Shown piece after piece: positions 22,330 to 39,778 of a stretch of DNA of 64,000 bases. The position numbers were made by a program, and so were the translations under genes. Under the pieces are notes generated by a model. That model did no database searches and had not been told where the DNA came from. It worked only from the letters and a program-made list of their open reading frames with translations. This DNA comes from Nocardiopsis alborubida (GTDB taxonomy: Bacteria; Actinomycetota; Actinomycetes; Streptosporangiales; Streptosporangiaceae), in assembly GCF_012396365.1 (NCBI RefSeq), contig NZ_JAAXPG010000009.1:62001-126000 (forward strand). Direction: 5' to 3'. How positions within the stretch are numbered: the first letter of the stretch is position 1; the number at the start of each line of letters is the position of its first letter.

Positions 22330-22857
22330 ATGGCGAGGCCGGACAAGGCAGCCGCGGTCGCCGAACTCACGGGCGAGTTCCGTGAGTCGAACGGCGCCGT
22401 GCTGACCGAATACCGGGGGCTCACTGTCGCGCAGATCACTGAACTGCGTCGCAGCCTCGGCCAGAACGCGCGTTTCCGCATCGTCAAGAACACGCTGACC
22501 AAGATCGCGGTCACGGAGGCCGGTGTCGACGAGCAGGTCAAGGACCTGCTTGAAGGCCCGTCCGCCATCGCCTTCGTCCACGGTGACGTGGTCGAGGCCG
22601 CCAAGGGTCTGCGTGACTTCTCGAAGGCGAACTCGCCCCTGGTGATCAAGGGCGGTGTCATCGACGGCAAGTCGATGAGCGCCGACGACATCACCAAGCT
22701 GGCCGATCTGGAGTCCCGCGAGGTCATTCTCGCGAAGCTGGCGGGTGCGCTCAAGGCCAAGCAGGGCCAGGCCGCCGCCGTCTTCCAGGCGCTTCCCTCC
22801 AAGACTGTGCGTCTCGCGCAGGCTCTGGCGGACAAGCGCTCCCAGGAAGCCGCCTGA
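22330..22857 (+). CDS. rplJ: 50S ribosomal protein L10
   Basis: A 175-residue protein, the scaffold of the L7/L12 stalk. Typical features are [11 protein letters not shown]-x-x-Leu-Arg, Lys-Asn-Thr-Leu, Glu-Gly-Pro-Ser-Ala-Ile-Ala-Phe, and an Ala-rich C-terminal helix that carries the L7/L12 dimers. The ATG follows GGAAGGAG. Cotranscribed with rplL, and preceded by an L10-type leader that probably provides feedback control. Confidence 0.97.
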   Translation: MARPDKAAAVAELTGEFRESNGAVLTEYRGLTVAQITELRRSLGQNARFRIVKNTLTKIAVTEAGVDEQVKDLLEGPSAIAFVHGDVVEAAKGLRDFSKANSPLVIKGGVIDGKSMSADDITKLADLESREVILAKLAGALKAKQGQAAAVFQALPSKTVRLAQALADKRSQEAA

Positions 22858-22954
22858 CCGTTCTGAAACCCGCCGGGCGCCGACGGCGCCCGGACACTGA
22901 CTCGCACGCGGACCCGACAGGACCGCGTGTCCGCAGAGAAAGAGAGATCGCACC

Positions 22955-23341
22955 ATGGCGAAGCTCAGCAACGAGGACCTGCTTGCCGCGTTCGAGGAGA
23001 TGACCCTTCTCGAGCTGGCCGACTTCGTGAAGCTCTTCGAGGACAAGTTCGACGTCACCGCCGCCGCTCCGGCCGCCGTGGCCGTCGCCGCCCCCGGTCA
23101 GGGCGGCGGCGCCGCCGAGGCCGAGGAGCAGAGCGAGTTCGACGTCATCCTCGAGGGCGCTGGCGACAAGAAGATCCAGGTCATCAAGGAGGTCCGCGGC
23201 CTCACGAGCCTGGGCCTCAAGGAGGCCAAGGACCTGGTCGACAACGCTCCCAAGCCGCTGCTGGAGGGCGTCAACAAGGAGACGGCCGAGAAGGCCAAGG
23301 CCGCTCTCGAGGGCGCTGGCGCCTCCGTCACCCTCAAGTAG
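22955..23341 (+). CDS. rplL: 50S ribosomal protein L7/L12
   Basis: A 128-residue stalk protein that recruits and activates translational GTPases. An N-terminal dimerisation helix (Leu-Ser-Asn-Glu-Asp-Leu-Leu ... Leu-Glu-Leu-Ala-Asp-Phe-Val) is followed by an Ala/Gly-rich hinge (about residues 35-55) and the C-terminal factor-binding domain with Glu-Phe-Asp-Val-Ile-Leu, Ile-Lys-Glu-Val-Arg and Gly-Leu-Lys-Glu-Ala-Lys. The ATG follows GAAAGAGAG. Confidence 0.97.
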   Translation: MAKLSNEDLLAAFEEMTLLELADFVKLFEDKFDVTAAAPAAVAVAAPGQGGGAAEAEEQSEFDVILEGAGDKKIQVIKEVRGLTSLGLKEAKDLVDNAPKPLLEGVNKETAEKAKAALEGAGASVTLK

Positions 23342-23379
23342 TCCCACGCGGGCCGCTGAGCGCCCGCTGGCCTGCTTCC

Positions 23380-23415
23380 GGCGGCCGTCCCTCCTTCCGG
23401 GGAGGGGCGGCCGCC
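23380..23415 (+). terminator. Terminator of rplJ-rplL
   Basis: GGCGGCCG / CGGCCGCC outer stem with an inner CCCTCC / GGAGGG stem around TTCCGG, 38 bases after the rplL stop, followed by TTCGTGTG. Confidence 0.7.
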
Positions 23416-24176
23416 TTCGTGTGTCCTGGGCTCCCTCTCCGACTCCGGGCGGCCTCCCCGAGCCCGGCCGATCCGGACCGTACCGCCGTGTTCTCCGCCA
23501 GGCCGGTCCGGACCGCGCCCGCGCTGCCTTCCCGCCCCGCCGCTCCGGCCCGTGGCCGGGTCGCCCCGCCGGTGCGCTGACCTGCGGCGGGTCCGGAGTC
23601 CTTTCCCCGGGCCCCGCCGTGTCCGTCACCGCTCCTCCCGCCCCCTGTGCGAAGCTGAGGGAGATCCGGGAGGTCCCGGAACCGGGGGTGCGTGTGCGAA
23701 CTGTCCCCCGGACGCGCTAATCTCCCGTCCCGGGAAACCCGCTGAGGCCCGGAGGACGTGTTTACCCGCCTGAGGCGGGGGAATCCTTCGGATGTCGTTG
23801 GCTCCCGACCCCCGGGCCAGGGCAGGCGCACCAGTCCACCGACGAGGTCGTCGGACCATCCCGGTCGGCCGGAATCCGGGCTCCTCCGCAAGGAGCGGGC
23901 TTGACGGATCGCCCTCCAGGGGTGATCCTGCCGGTGTCGTGAGTGGCGCTGTGGACCGTGAGTGGACAGCGGTGTGGTGTTCGGCTACACTGCTCTTTTG
24001 CGCTGCCCTTTGGTGATCCCTGTGCCGGTGAAGGCTACCGCCACTCCATTTTCCGGACATACGGTGGCCCGCTCCCGCACGATGTGACCGTCTCAACCGC
24101 GTTGCGGCGGTCCTTCTCGTGACGGATCGTCTGGCGTGCGCGCTTCAACCGCCACAAGCCTTCGGAAGGACCCCTG
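23416..24176 (+). other. Long gene-free region upstream of rpoB
   Basis: About 760 bases with no credible gene: short open frames in several phases have no ribosome-binding site or family resemblance. From 23416 to about 23700 it is C/G-rich. The rpoB promoter lies at 23963-23991. After it the RNA leader (about 23998-24176) starts CTCTTTTGCGCTGCCC, a segment I recall as common to actinobacterial rpoB leaders. A hairpin GCTCCTCCGCAAGGAGCG occurs near 23880-23897. Confidence 0.6.
23963..23991 (+). promoter_or_regulatory. Main rpoB promoter
   Basis: TGGACA (23963-23968), 17-base spacer, TACACT (23986-23991): a well-formed housekeeping-sigma promoter. The start is about 23998, giving a leader of roughly 180 bases. 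Confidence 0.75.
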
Positions 24177-27644
<3,468 letters not shown>

Positions 27645-27678
27645 CTTCCGCATTCTTCGAGAGCAGGGGACGAATTAA

Positions 27679-31557
<3,879 letters not shown>

Positions 31558-31577
31558 AAGCGGTTTGCTGGACTGAC

Positions 31578-31619
31578 GGCGGCGGTATGCCACCCCTCGC
31601 GGGGGGTGGTACCGCCGCC
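31578..31619 (+). terminator. Terminator of rpoB-rpoC
   Basis: GGCGGCGGTA ... ACCGCCGCC outer stem with an inner CCACCCC / GGGGTGG stem, 21 bases after the rpoC stop, followed by GTTCC. Confidence 0.8.
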
Positions 31620-31686
31620 GTTCCGCGCACAGGGTCCGCTGACACGGACGGAAGACGGCGCTACTGCGCTGGCGGGAGAGGCACAG

Positions 31687-34600
31687 GTGACTGACAACGG
31701 GGGCGAACGGCGGGACTCCGACGCGGAGGACTCGTGGTTCAAGCCGAGCGAGAACCGCTATCGCACACAGTCGGACTACCAGGACCCGCTCGAACCGGAG
31801 GGGACCGGTGACACGGTCTTCCCGGACAGCGGGGGGTACGCGGGGCTGAGTTCGTCCCGTCCGGCCATGGTCGAGCCCTATCCGGAGGCGCTGGGCGGAC
31901 CGCCGCCGCCCGTCTCCCACGGCATCTCCTACCCGGGCGCCGGATCGTCGGCCTACCAGCCGCTGACCAGGGTCCCGGGGGAGAGCGAGGAGTCCTCCCT
32001 GCCGAGCGTCGCGGCCAGCGCCCAGGTGCCGCTCCCCTCGGAGCAGGGGACCGACCGGCCCGAGTCCTGGTCCGAGGGTCCCCGAACCCAGGAGATCCCC
32101 GTGCTGGGCGACCGGGACGCCCCGGACGCCGGACAGCCCTGGGACGCGCCCTCCCCCGCACCCGCTGAGCAGCCGTGGGGTTCCGGCACCCAGGTGAACG
32201 ACGACCGGGGCAGGCCCTCCTGGGAGGCGCCGTCCGACACCGTCGACGGCGCGCGCGCCTCCTCGGCCTGGGACGCCGACGCCCCCGCCCGAGGCGGGGG
32301 CGACCGCGACGCCGCCCCGTGGGCTGACTCCTCCGGGGCCGCCGGTTCCGTGGAGGACGGTTCCGCGGGTGGGTCCCAGCCCTGGGACGCCCCGGCCTCC
32401 GTTGGGTCCGGTCAGCCGTGGGACGACACCTCCGCCTCCGGTGCGTCCGGAGGGCGGTCATGGGACGACGCTCCCGCTTCCGTTGGGTCCGGTCAGCCGT
32501 GGGACGACACCTCCGCCTCCGGTTCGTCCGGTGGTCAGCCGTGGGACGAGGCTCCCGCCGCGGACCGGCGCGATCCGCTCGACGACGGCCTGGGCCCGGC
32601 CTCGTGGGAGGCCCCGGCCTCCGGCGCGTCCGGTCAGCCGTGGGACGACACCCCGGGCCGCAGCCGTGACGCGGCCGACGACGGCCTGGGGCCCGCGTCG
32701 TGGGAGGCTCCGTCCTCCTCCGCGTCCGGCCAGCCGTGGGACGGCGCTCCCGCTTCCGGTACGTCCGGTGGTCAGCCGTGGGACGAGGCTCCCGCCGCGG
32801 ACCGGCGCGATCCGCTCGACGACGGCCTGGGCCCGGCCTCGTGGGAGGCCCCGGCCTCCGGTGCCCGGTCGTGGGAGGACGACACACGCGCCTCCTCCGC
32901 CTGGGACGCGGACGCTCCCACCCGCGGCGGCGGTGACCGGGGCCTGGCTCCCCGGCCGGAGGCCTCCGGGAGCGGTGGTCCGGTGGAGGGCGCCCGGCCC
33001 TGGGACGACGCACCCGCGGGCGGTACGCGCGATCCGCTCGACGACGGTCTGGGGCCGGCCTCGTGGGAGGCCCCGTCCTCCGGTGCGGCCGGACAACCCT
33101 GGGACGGCACTCCGGGATCCGGCGCTACGGCCGACGGCGGGTTCGGGGACAGCGGCCAGCGGGACCTCGGGGCCTGGAGCGCCGAGGCTCCCGCCGCGGA
33201 CCGGCGCGATCCGCTCGACGACGGTCTGGGACCGGCCTCGTGGGAGGCCCCGTCCTCCTCCGCGACCGGTCAGCCGTGGGACGACGCACCCGTGGGCGGT
33301 ACGCGCGATCCGCTCGACGACGGTCTGGGCCCCGCGTCGTGGGAGACGCGGTCCCCCGCGACCGACCAGCCGTGGGGTTCCGACCCCGCCGGCGACCGCG
33401 GTGCCTGGAACACCGACCGGGGCGACCAGCCCTGGGAGGGCGACGCACGCGGCACCTCCGGCTGGGACGACGACGCTCCCGCCCGCGACCGGGACCGCGA
33501 GCGCGGCCCCGCCTCCTGGACCGATGTCCCCGGGCCCGACGGCAGTTCCTGGGAGGACGACGCCCCGGTGGACCGGCCCTGGGACGACCACGCCCCGCGG
33601 CACGGGGGCGGCGAGCGGGGTGCCGACGCCTGGGCCGACCGTCCCTACGGCGACGACGATCCCCTCGGGGGAGAAGGCGCACGCGGCAGGTCCTGGGACG
33701 ACGACGAACTCGGCGGCGACCTCCGGAGCGCCGACAGGGCCCCTGCGGCGGGAGCCGGCGCCCCGGACGCCTGGTCGCCCTCCGGCCGGGCCGACGACCG
33801 GCCCGGAGCGGACTCCGGCGGTTCGTGGGGCGACGGGTACGGCGACGAGCTCTCGTCCCCCGGGCTGGGCGCGGGCACCGGCAACACCTGGGCGTTCGAC
33901 CGCAACGACCCCCGGCTGCCGGACGTGGTCCGGGAGGCGGAGCAGCGCCGCAGGGAGTCCTCAGGAGGGCCGGAGACCGTCGACTGGGGAGGGCCCGACA
34001 CCGGTGGGCTCTCCGCTGCGGTCCCCGACGCGGACGACCCCCTGGGCGCGATCGCCGACATGCAGTCGCGCGCCCGCTCCAGGGACCAGGACCTGCCGGA
34101 GGACCCCGACGGGGCCACCCAGATGTTCGACGCCCGGGCCCTGGCAGAGGGGGCCTGGAAGGACGACGACGGGTACCGGCGCGACGACCGCCGCGGGGAC
34201 GACCGGGCGGACTACGGCCCCTACGACGACGATCCCGAGGGGCCGGAGTACGGCTATGACGGGGAGGCGGAGCGGCCGGAGCCGGAGTACGGCCACGACG
34301 ACGATCCCGAGCCCGAGTTCCGCAGGGACGAGCGCGGACACCGCGACGACCGCGACGACCGCGACGACCGCGACGACTCGGAGTACGAGGACGGGTTCAC
34401 CCCGGCCGACTACGGCATGCCCGCCGCGGCCCCGGCGGGACGCAGCAGGCGTCGCAAGGACCCGATCGCCGAGGACTTCCCCGGCTTCGGCGACCGCCCC
34501 CTGGGCGGTGAGGCCGGTGACGCCTACCCGGGCTACGACAGCATCGACTTCCTCGCCGACACCGAGCGGGGGGCGATGCTCACCCTGTGGCTGGGCGTCG

Positions 34601-34794
34601 CCTCACTGCTGCCCGGCGTGGGACTGGTCACGGCCGTCCTGGCCCTGCTGGTCACCGGGCCTCGGGCGAAGAGGGCGATCCGGGAGTCACGCGGGCAGCT
34701 GGACGGCCTCGGTCTGATCACGACCGGAACGGTCTTCGCCGTCATCGGCATCCTGGTGACGGTGATCTCCGTCGCCCTCTGGCTGCTTCTGTAG
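31687..34794 (+). CDS. Large repeat-rich membrane protein with C-terminal two-helix (DUF4190-like) domain
   Basis: About 1035 residues, acidic and mostly disordered. Residues about 150-600 consist of degenerate repeats built on Gln-Pro-Trp-Asp-Asp and on the block Asp-Asp-Gly-Leu-Gly-Pro-Ala-Ser-Trp-Glu (six copies), so tryptophan recurs at regular spacing. A run of Arg-Asp-Asp triplets lies at 34341-34380. The last about 85 residues hold two transmembrane helices (Leu-Thr-Leu-Trp-Leu-Gly-Val-Ala-Ser-Leu-Leu-Pro-Gly-Val and the extreme C-terminus) joined by a basic loop, like DUF4190 proteins. The topology would put the long repeat region on one side of the membrane, probably inside because there is no signal peptide. 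GTG at 31687 follows GGGAGAGG; an upstream GTG at 31606 lies inside the rpoC terminator. The function is unknown. Confidence 0.7.
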   Translation: MTDNGGERRDSDAEDSWFKPSENRYRTQSDYQDPLEPEGTGDTVFPDSGGYAGLSSSRPAMVEPYPEALGGPPPPVSHGISYPGAGSSAYQPLTRVPGESEESSLPSVAASAQVPLPSEQGTDRPESWSEGPRTQEIPVLGDRDAPDAGQPWDAPSPAPAEQPWGSGTQVNDDRGRPSWEAPSDTVDGARASSAWDADAPARGGGDRDAAPWADSSGAAGSVEDGSAGGSQPWDAPASVGSGQPWDDTSASGASGGRSWDDAPASVGSGQPWDDTSASGSSGGQPWDEAPAADRRDPLDDGLGPASWEAPASGASGQPWDDTPGRSRDAADDGLGPASWEAPSSSASGQPWDGAPASGTSGGQPWDEAPAADRRDPLDDGLGPASWEAPASGARSWEDDTRASSAWDADAPTRGGGDRGLAPRPEASGSGGPVEGARPWDDAPAGGTRDPLDDGLGPASWEAPSSGAAGQPWDGTPGSGATADGGFGDSGQRDLGAWSAEAPAADRRDPLDDGLGPASWEAPSSSATGQPWDDAPVGGTRDPLDDGLGPASWETRSPATDQPWGSDPAGDRGAWNTDRGDQPWEGDARGTSGWDDDAPARDRDRERGPASWTDVPGPDGSSWEDDAPVDRPWDDHAPRHGGGERGADAWADRPYGDDDPLGGEGARGRSWDDDELGGDLRSADRAPAAGAGAPDAWSPSGRADDRPGADSGGSWGDGYGDELSSPGLGAGTGNTWAFDRNDPRLPDVVREAEQRRRESSGGPETVDWGGPDTGGLSAAVPDADDPLGAIADMQSRARSRDQDLPEDPDGATQMFDARALAEGAWKDDDGYRRDDRRGDDRADYGPYDDDPEGPEYGYDGEAERPEPEYGHDDDPEPEFRRDERGHRDDRDDRDDRDDSEYEDGFTPADYGMPAAAPAGRSRRRKDPIAEDFPGFGDRPLGGEAGDAYPGYDSIDFLADTERGAMLTLWLGVASLLPGVGLVTAVLALLVTGPRAKRAIRESRGQLDGLGLITTGTVFAVIGILVTVISVALWLLL

Positions 34795-34797
34795 CGC

Positions 34798-34841
34798 GAC
34801 GGCCGCCTCTCGGGGACAATCGTTCCGGGGAGGCGGCCGTC
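34798..34841 (+). terminator. Terminator of the repeat-rich protein gene
   Basis: A perfect 12-bp stem GACGGCCGCCTC / GAGGCGGCCGTC enclosing a 20-base loop, 4 bases after the stop. Confidence 0.75.
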
Positions 34842-34961
34842 AGTCGTCGGCCGCGCTCTCGGCGAAGTGGGGCGAAGCAGCCGCGGGACCGCGTAGACTG
34901 GTGGTGACCCACGGCTACGCGAGGATCCGTTCCCACGGTTCCCGCCATGTCGCACATCGTT

Positions 34962-34990
34962 TTGACCGTCCTGACGGCAAGCGGTAGCCT
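34962..34990 (+). promoter_or_regulatory. Promoter of the rpsL-rpsG-fusA-tuf operon
   Basis: TTGACC (34962-34967), 17-base spacer, TAGCCT (34985-34990). The start is about 34997, leaving a leader of about 255 bases before rpsL. The 34842-34961 stretch also has a TAGACT (34892) that may be a weaker -10. No gene is seen in the whole 34795-35252 gap. Confidence 0.75.
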
Positions 34991-35252
34991 GTGTGATTGT
35001 GCCCGTGAGTCGACGGGTCGCACATGTGTGTGCGGCGCCCGGTTCCGCAGACGAGGACCTACGGTGCGCGGCGCATGTGAACCCCCTCCCATGATTCGAC
35101 CTCTCGGTCGGGTGTGAACTCGGTTTCGCCATGCGCGGGAACCAACGCGACACGCCCGACATCGGGGGTCGGCGAGGTTCGGGAAATCCAGCAGGTCAAT
35201 AGCGATATCGGCTACGAGAACCGGCGTAGGTCACGAGGAAGACGGAGACGCG

Positions 35253-35624
35253 GTGCCCACCATCCAGCAGCTGGTCCGCAAGGGCCGACAGGACAAGGTC
35301 GCAAAGAACAAGACCCCGGCGCTGAAGGGGAGTCCGCAGCGTCGTGGTGTGTGCACTCGTGTCTACACCACCACGCCCAAGAAGCCGAACTCCGCTCTGC
35401 GCAAGGTCGCCCGAGTCAAGCTGAGCAGCCAGATCGAGGTCACGGCCTACATCCCCGGCATCGGCCACAACCTCCAGGAGCACAGCATCGTGCTCGTGCG
35501 CGGTGGCCGTGTGAAGGACCTGCCGGGTGTCCGTTACCGCATCGTGCGCGGCTCGCTCGACACGCAGGGTGTCCGTAACCGCAAGCAGGCGCGTAGCCGT
35601 TACGGCGCCAAGAAGGAGAAGTAA
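35253..35624 (+). CDS. rpsL: 30S ribosomal protein S12
   Basis: A 123-residue decoding-centre protein. The streptomycin-relevant lysines are wild type: [11 protein letters not shown] (Lys43 region) and [12 protein letters not shown] (Lys88 region), so no streptomycin-resistance allele is seen. The GTG start follows GAGGAAGACGGAGAC. rpsG begins 2 bases after the stop. Confidence 0.97.
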   Translation: MPTIQQLVRKGRQDKVAKNKTPALKGSPQRRGVCTRVYTTTPKKPNSALRKVARVKLSSQIEVTAYIPGIGHNLQEHSIVLVRGGRVKDLPGVRYRIVRGSLDTQGVRNRKQARSRYGAKKEK

Positions 35625-35626
35625 GC

Positions 35627-36097
35627 ATGCCGCGCAAGGGCCCGGCGCCGAAGCGCCAGCTCATCACCGACCCGGTCTACGGCTCGCCGCTCGTCACCGC
35701 ACTGATCAACAAGGTGCTGCTCGACGGCAAGCGCTCCATCGCCCAGAGCGTCGTGTACGACGCCCTGGAGGGCGCTCGCGAGAAGACCGGCCAGGACCCG
35801 CTCGTCGTCCTGAAGCGGGGTCTGGACAACGTCAAGCCCGCGCTGGAGGTCCGCAGCCGTCGCGTCGGCGGTGCGACCTACCAGGTGCCGGTCGAGGTTC
35901 GTGCCTCCCGGTCCACCACGCTGGCCCTGCGCTGGCTGGTCTCCTACGCGCGCCAGCGTCGTGAGAAGACCATGACCGAGCGCCTGATGAACGAGCTGGT
36001 CGACGCCAGCAACGGTCTCGGCGCGGCCGTCAAGAAGCGTGAGGACACGCACAAGATGGCCGAGTCGAACAAGGCCTTCGCGCACTACCGCTGGTAA
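35627..36097 (+). CDS. rpsG: 30S ribosomal protein S7
   Basis: A 156-residue primary 16S rRNA-binding protein that nucleates assembly of the 30S head and contacts E-site tRNA. Pro-Arg-Lys-Gly-Pro-Ala at the N-terminus, [11 protein letters not shown] and the C-terminal [15 protein letters not shown] are typical. The start ATG is preceded by GAAGGAGAAGTAAGC, in which the upstream stop is embedded. Confidence 0.97.
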   Translation: MPRKGPAPKRQLITDPVYGSPLVTALINKVLLDGKRSIAQSVVYDALEGAREKTGQDPLVVLKRGLDNVKPALEVRSRRVGGATYQVPVEVRASRSTTLALRWLVSYARQRREKTMTERLMNELVDASNGLGAAVKKREDTHKMAESNKAFAHYRW

Positions 36098-36137
36098 TTC
36101 CGGCGGGTTCGAAACAGACCGAGGGACGACGAGCCTC

Positions 36138-38252
36138 ATGGCTGCCAAAACTGTTCTTGACCTGGCCAAGGTCCGCAACATCGGGATCATGGCTCACATC
36201 GACGCTGGTAAGACCACCACCACCGAGCGCATCCTGTTCTACACGGGTGTCAAGCACAAGCTCGGCGAGACGCACGATGGCGCCTCGACAATGGACTGGA
36301 TGAAGGAAGAGCAGGAGCGGGGTATCACCATTACCTCGGCTGCCATCACCACCCATTGGAACGACAACACGATCAACATCATCGACACGCCCGGCCACGT
36401 CGACTTCACGGTCGAGGTCGAGCGGTCGCTGCGTGTGCTCGACGGTGCGGTCGCGGTGTTCGACGCCAAGGAGGGCGTCGAGCCCCAGTCGGAGCAGGTC
36501 TGGCGTCAGGCCGACCGCTACGGCGTCCCGCGTATCTGCTTCGTCAACAAGATGGACAAGATCGGCGCCGAGTTCCAGCGCTGCGTGGACATGTTCCGCG
36601 AGCGCCTGGGTGCCAACGCCATGCCGATCCAGCTGCCCATCGGCGCTGAGAGCGACTTCAAGGGTGTCATCGACCTCGTGCTGATGAAGGCCTACGTCTG
36701 GAACGACGAGGCCGCCCTCGGCGAGATGTACGACACGACCGAGATCCCCGAGAGCCACGCCGACGCCGCCCGTGAGGCCCGCGACCAGTTCATCGAGACG
36801 CTGGCCGAGGCCGACGACGAGATCATGGAGATGTACCTGGAGGGCCAGGAGCCCACCGTGGAGCAGCTCGTCCCCGCGATCCGTCGTGCGACCATCGCCG
36901 GTACGGCCGTCCCGGTCGTGTGCGGCACCGCGTTCAAGAACAAGGGCGTTCAGCCCCTGCTCGACACGGTCACCGCCTACCTCCCCTCGCCCCTGGACGT
37001 CGAGGCCATCGAGGGCCACGACCCCAAGGACGAGACCGAGGAGACCAAGCTCGTCCGCAAGCCGAGCAACGACGAGCCGCTGTCGGCCCTGGTCTTCAAG
37101 ATCGCGAGCGACCCGCACCTGGGCAAGCTCTCCTACGTGCGCATCTACTCCGGTGTCCTCCAGACGGGCACCCAGGTGCTCAACAGCCTCAAGGGCCGCA
37201 AGGAGCGCATCGGCAAGATCTACCGCATGCACTCCAACAAGCGCGAGGAGATCGCCGAGGTCGGCGCCGGCGACATCGTCGCCGTCATGGGCCTCAAGGA
37301 CACCACGACCGGTGAGACCCTGTGCGACCAGGCGAACCCGATCGTCCTGGAGTCCATGACCTTCCCGGCTCCGGTCATCGAGGTGGCCATCGAGCCCAAG
37401 ACCAAGAGCGACCAGGAGAAGCTGGGCATCGCGATCCAGCGCCTCGCGGACGAGGACCCCTCGTTCCAGGTCGCCACGGACGACCAGACCGGTCAGACCG
37501 TGATCTCGGGCATGGGCGAGCTGCACCTCGAGGTGCTCGTCAACCGCATGCGCGACGAGTTCAAGGTCGAGGCGAACATCGGCAAGCCCCAGGTGGCCTA
37601 CCGCGAGACCATTCGCAAGAAGGTCGAGGGGCACACCTACACCCACAAGAAGCAGACCGGTGGGTCGGGCCAGTTCGCCAAGGTCAAGATCGACATCGAG
37701 CCCCTGGAGACCGAGAGCGGCGACGCCTCGGGCTACGAGTTCGTCAACGCCGTCACCGGTGGCCGTATCCCGAGGGAGTACATCCCCTCGGTCGACGCCG
37801 GCTGCCAGGAGGCCGCCGAGCTGGGCGTGCTCGCGCACTACCCGCTCGTCGGCGTCAAGGTGACGCTCCAGGACGGTCAGTACCACGAGGTCGACTCCTC
37901 CGAGATGGCCTTCAAGACCGCCGGTTCGATCGCCTTCAAGGAGATCGTCAAGCTGGCCAAGCCGACTCTCCTGGAGCCGGTCATGGCTGTCGAGGTCACC
38001 ACTCCCGAGGAGTACATGGGTGACGTGATCGGCGACCTGAACTCCCGTCGTGGACAGATCCAGTCCATGGACGAGCGTTCCGGCGTCCGTCTCGTCAAGG
38101 CCCTCGTGCCCCTCTCCGAAATGTTCGGCTACGTGGGTGACCTGCGCAGCCGCACGCAGGGTCGAGCCAACTACTCGATGGTGTTCGACTCCTACGCGGA
38201 GGTTCCGTCCGCTGTCGCCCAAGAAATTGTGGCGAAGGTCCGCGGCGAATAG
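36138..38252 (+). CDS. fusA: Elongation factor G
   Basis: A 704-residue translocase GTPase. The P-loop is Ala-His-Ile-Asp-Ala-Gly-Lys-Thr-Thr at 19-27, followed by the switch region Glu-Arg-Gly-Ile-Thr-Ile, Asp-Thr-Pro-Gly-His-Val-Asp and Asn-Lys-Met-Asp. Domains III-V follow, with the Gly-Met-Gly-Glu-Leu-His-Leu-Glu motif. ATG at 36138 gives the family N-terminus (Ala-Ala-Lys-Thr-Val-Leu-Asp-Leu); upstream in-frame codons overlap rpsG and are unlikely. It lies between rpsG and tuf, as in the standard str operon. Confidence 0.97.
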   Translation: MAAKTVLDLAKVRNIGIMAHIDAGKTTTTERILFYTGVKHKLGETHDGASTMDWMKEEQERGITITSAAITTHWNDNTINIIDTPGHVDFTVEVERSLRVLDGAVAVFDAKEGVEPQSEQVWRQADRYGVPRICFVNKMDKIGAEFQRCVDMFRERLGANAMPIQLPIGAESDFKGVIDLVLMKAYVWNDEAALGEMYDTTEIPESHADAAREARDQFIETLAEADDEIMEMYLEGQEPTVEQLVPAIRRATIAGTAVPVVCGTAFKNKGVQPLLDTVTAYLPSPLDVEAIEGHDPKDETEETKLVRKPSNDEPLSALVFKIASDPHLGKLSYVRIYSGVLQTGTQVLNSLKGRKERIGKIYRMHSNKREEIAEVGAGDIVAVMGLKDTTTGETLCDQANPIVLESMTFPAPVIEVAIEPKTKSDQEKLGIAIQRLADEDPSFQVATDDQTGQTVISGMGELHLEVLVNRMRDEFKVEANIGKPQVAYRETIRKKVEGHTYTHKKQTGGSGQFAKVKIDIEPLETESGDASGYEFVNAVTGGRIPREYIPSVDAGCQEAAELGVLAHYPLVGVKVTLQDGQYHEVDSSEMAFKTAGSIAFKEIVKLAKPTLLEPVMAVEVTTPEEYMGDVIGDLNSRRGQIQSMDERSGVRLVKALVPLSEMFGYVGDLRSRTQGRANYSMVFDSYAEVPSAVAQEIVAKVRGE

Positions 38253-38332
38253 TCGCGAACACGTAACCAGCCCGCTCCCCGTCCACGCGGGGAGCGAGCA
38301 CCAGACAGCTCTGTACGTCTAGGAGACATCCA

Positions 38333-39526
38333 GTGGCGAAAGCAAAGTTCGAGCGGACTAAGCCGCACGTCAACATCGGCACCATCGGTCACATCGACCA
38401 CGGCAAGACCACGCTGACCGCGGCCATCACCAAGGTGCTGCACGACGCGTACCCGGAGCTGAACCCGTTCACGCCGTTCGAGGACATCGACAACGCTCCT
38501 GAGGAGCGCGAGCGCGGTATCACCATCTCCGTCGCCCACGTCGAGTACCAGACCGAGGCGCGTCACTACGCCCACGTGGACTGCCCCGGTCACGCCGACT
38601 ACGTGAAGAACATGATCACGGGTGCGGCGCAGATGGACGGCGCCATCCTGGTCGTGGCCGCCACCGACGGCCCGATGCCGCAGACCAAGGAGCACGTGCT
38701 CCTGGCCCGCCAGGTCGGCGTGCCCTACATCGTGGTGGCCCTGAACAAGGCCGACATGGTGGACGACGAGGAGATCTTCGAGCTCGTCGAGCTCGAGGTC
38801 CGTGAGCTCCTCAGCGAGTACGAGTTCCCCGGCGACGACGTTCCCGTCACCAAGGTCTCCGCGCTCAAGGCGCTGGAGGGCGACGAGGAGTGGGGCAAGG
38901 CCGTCCTGGAGCTCATGGGCACCGTGGACCAGTTCATCCCCGAGCCCGAGCGTGACACCGACAAGCCCTTCCTCATGCCGATCGAGGACGTCTTCTCGAT
39001 CACCGGTCGCGGCACCGTCGTCACCGGTCGCATCGAGCGCGGCATCGTCAACGTCAACGAGACCGTGGACATCGTCGGCATCAAGGACGAGAAGCAGACC
39101 ACCACGGTCACCGGTGTCGAGATGTTCCGCAAGCTGCTCGACCAGGGCCAGGCCGGCGACAACGTCGGTCTGCTCCTGCGCGGCATCAAGCGCGAGGACG
39201 TCGAGCGCGGCCAGGTCGTCATCAAGCCCGGTACGACCACCCCGCACACCGAGTTCGAGGCCCAGGTCGTCATCCTGTCCAAGGACGAGGGTGGCCGCCA
39301 CACGCCGTTCTTCAACAACTACCGCCCGCAGTTCTACTTCCGCACGACCGACGTCACCGGCGTCGTGACGCTGCCGGAGGGCACCGAGATGGTCATGCCC
39401 GGTGACAACACCGAGATGACCGTCCAGCTCATCCAGCCGGTCGCCATGGAGGACGGTCTGAAGTTCGCCATCCGCGAGGGTGGCCGGACCGTGGGCGCGG
39501 GTCGCGTCACGAAGATCCTCAAGTAG
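38333..39526 (+). CDS. tuf: Elongation factor Tu
   Basis: A 397-residue GTPase delivering aminoacyl-tRNA to the ribosome. The P-loop is Gly-His-Ile-Asp-His-Gly-Lys-Thr-Thr at 19-27, then Arg-Gly-Ile-Thr-Ile, Asp-Cys-Pro-Gly-His-Ala-Asp-Tyr, Asn-Lys-Ala-Asp and Ser-Ala-Leu-Lys. Domain III has [14 protein letters not shown]. I see no obvious kirromycin- or GE2270-type resistance change. The GTG start follows TAGGAGACATCCA. Confidence 0.98.
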   Translation: MAKAKFERTKPHVNIGTIGHIDHGKTTLTAAITKVLHDAYPELNPFTPFEDIDNAPEERERGITISVAHVEYQTEARHYAHVDCPGHADYVKNMITGAAQMDGAILVVAATDGPMPQTKEHVLLARQVGVPYIVVALNKADMVDDEEIFELVELEVRELLSEYEFPGDDVPVTKVSALKALEGDEEWGKAVLELMGTVDQFIPEPERDTDKPFLMPIEDVFSITGRGTVVTGRIERGIVNVNETVDIVGIKDEKQTTTVTGVEMFRKLLDQGQAGDNVGLLLRGIKREDVERGQVVIKPGTTTPHTEFEAQVVILSKDEGGRHTPFFNNYRPQFYFRTTDVTGVVTLPEGTEMVMPGDNTEMTVQLIQPVAMEDGLKFAIREGGRTVGAGRVTKILK

Positions 39527-39533
39527 TACCCGT

Positions 39534-39602
39534 GCGGGGGCGGCCCCTTCCGGAGCCGTCCCCGCCATGGTGGGTGGGCCGTGGGTCCACGGCCCGCCCG
39601 CC
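39534..39602 (+). terminator. Two consecutive hairpins after tuf
   Basis: GCGGGGGCGGC / GCCGTCCCCGC (39534-39565), then a 16-bp stem GGTGGGTGGGCCGTGG / CCACGGCCCGCCCGCC with G-U pairs (39569-39602). Together they should stop transcription of the str operon before the S10 operon. Confidence 0.75.
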
Positions 39603-39778
39603 AGCACACAAGACGTCATCGGGCTCTGTGACGGTGACGCACCGCAGGGGCAAGCCCTGTTGCGGTTTCTCAAGGGAATAGGGGCTCACGGCTGCAACGG
39701 CGGATCCGCCGGGCCTGGGCGTCTGTGACCGGGACAGCTCACCGTTACGGACACTGAAGCGAAGGACGAACAGGCCAC
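39603..39778 (+). promoter_or_regulatory. S10 operon leader region
   Basis: A 176-base gene-free stretch before rpsJ. It contains a hairpin ACCGCAGGGGC-AA-GCCCTGTTGCGGT (39641-39667) and A/T-richer sequence CTCAAGGGAATAG. A promoter must lie here or in the tuf hairpin region; no -35/-10 pair with good spacing is convincing. The hairpin is a candidate for L4-type feedback, which is unproven in actinomycetes. Confidence 0.35.

Noticed and set aside
23421-24016. Short plus-strand open frames in the rpoB upstream gap
   Set aside because: No ribosome-binding sites, no recognisable protein features, and one overlaps the rpoB promoter region.
31606-31686. Upstream GTG start for the repeat-rich membrane protein
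   Set aside because: It lies within the rpoC terminator hairpin and lacks a ribosome-binding site; GTG at 31687 has GGGAGAGG at good spacing.
35253-35624. Streptomycin-resistance allele in rpsL
   Set aside because: Both key lysine regions (Lys43 and Lys88 equivalents) are wild type.
38333-39526. Elfamycin-resistant EF-Tu
   Set aside because: The kirromycin and GE2270 contact segments look normal as far as they can be judged by eye.
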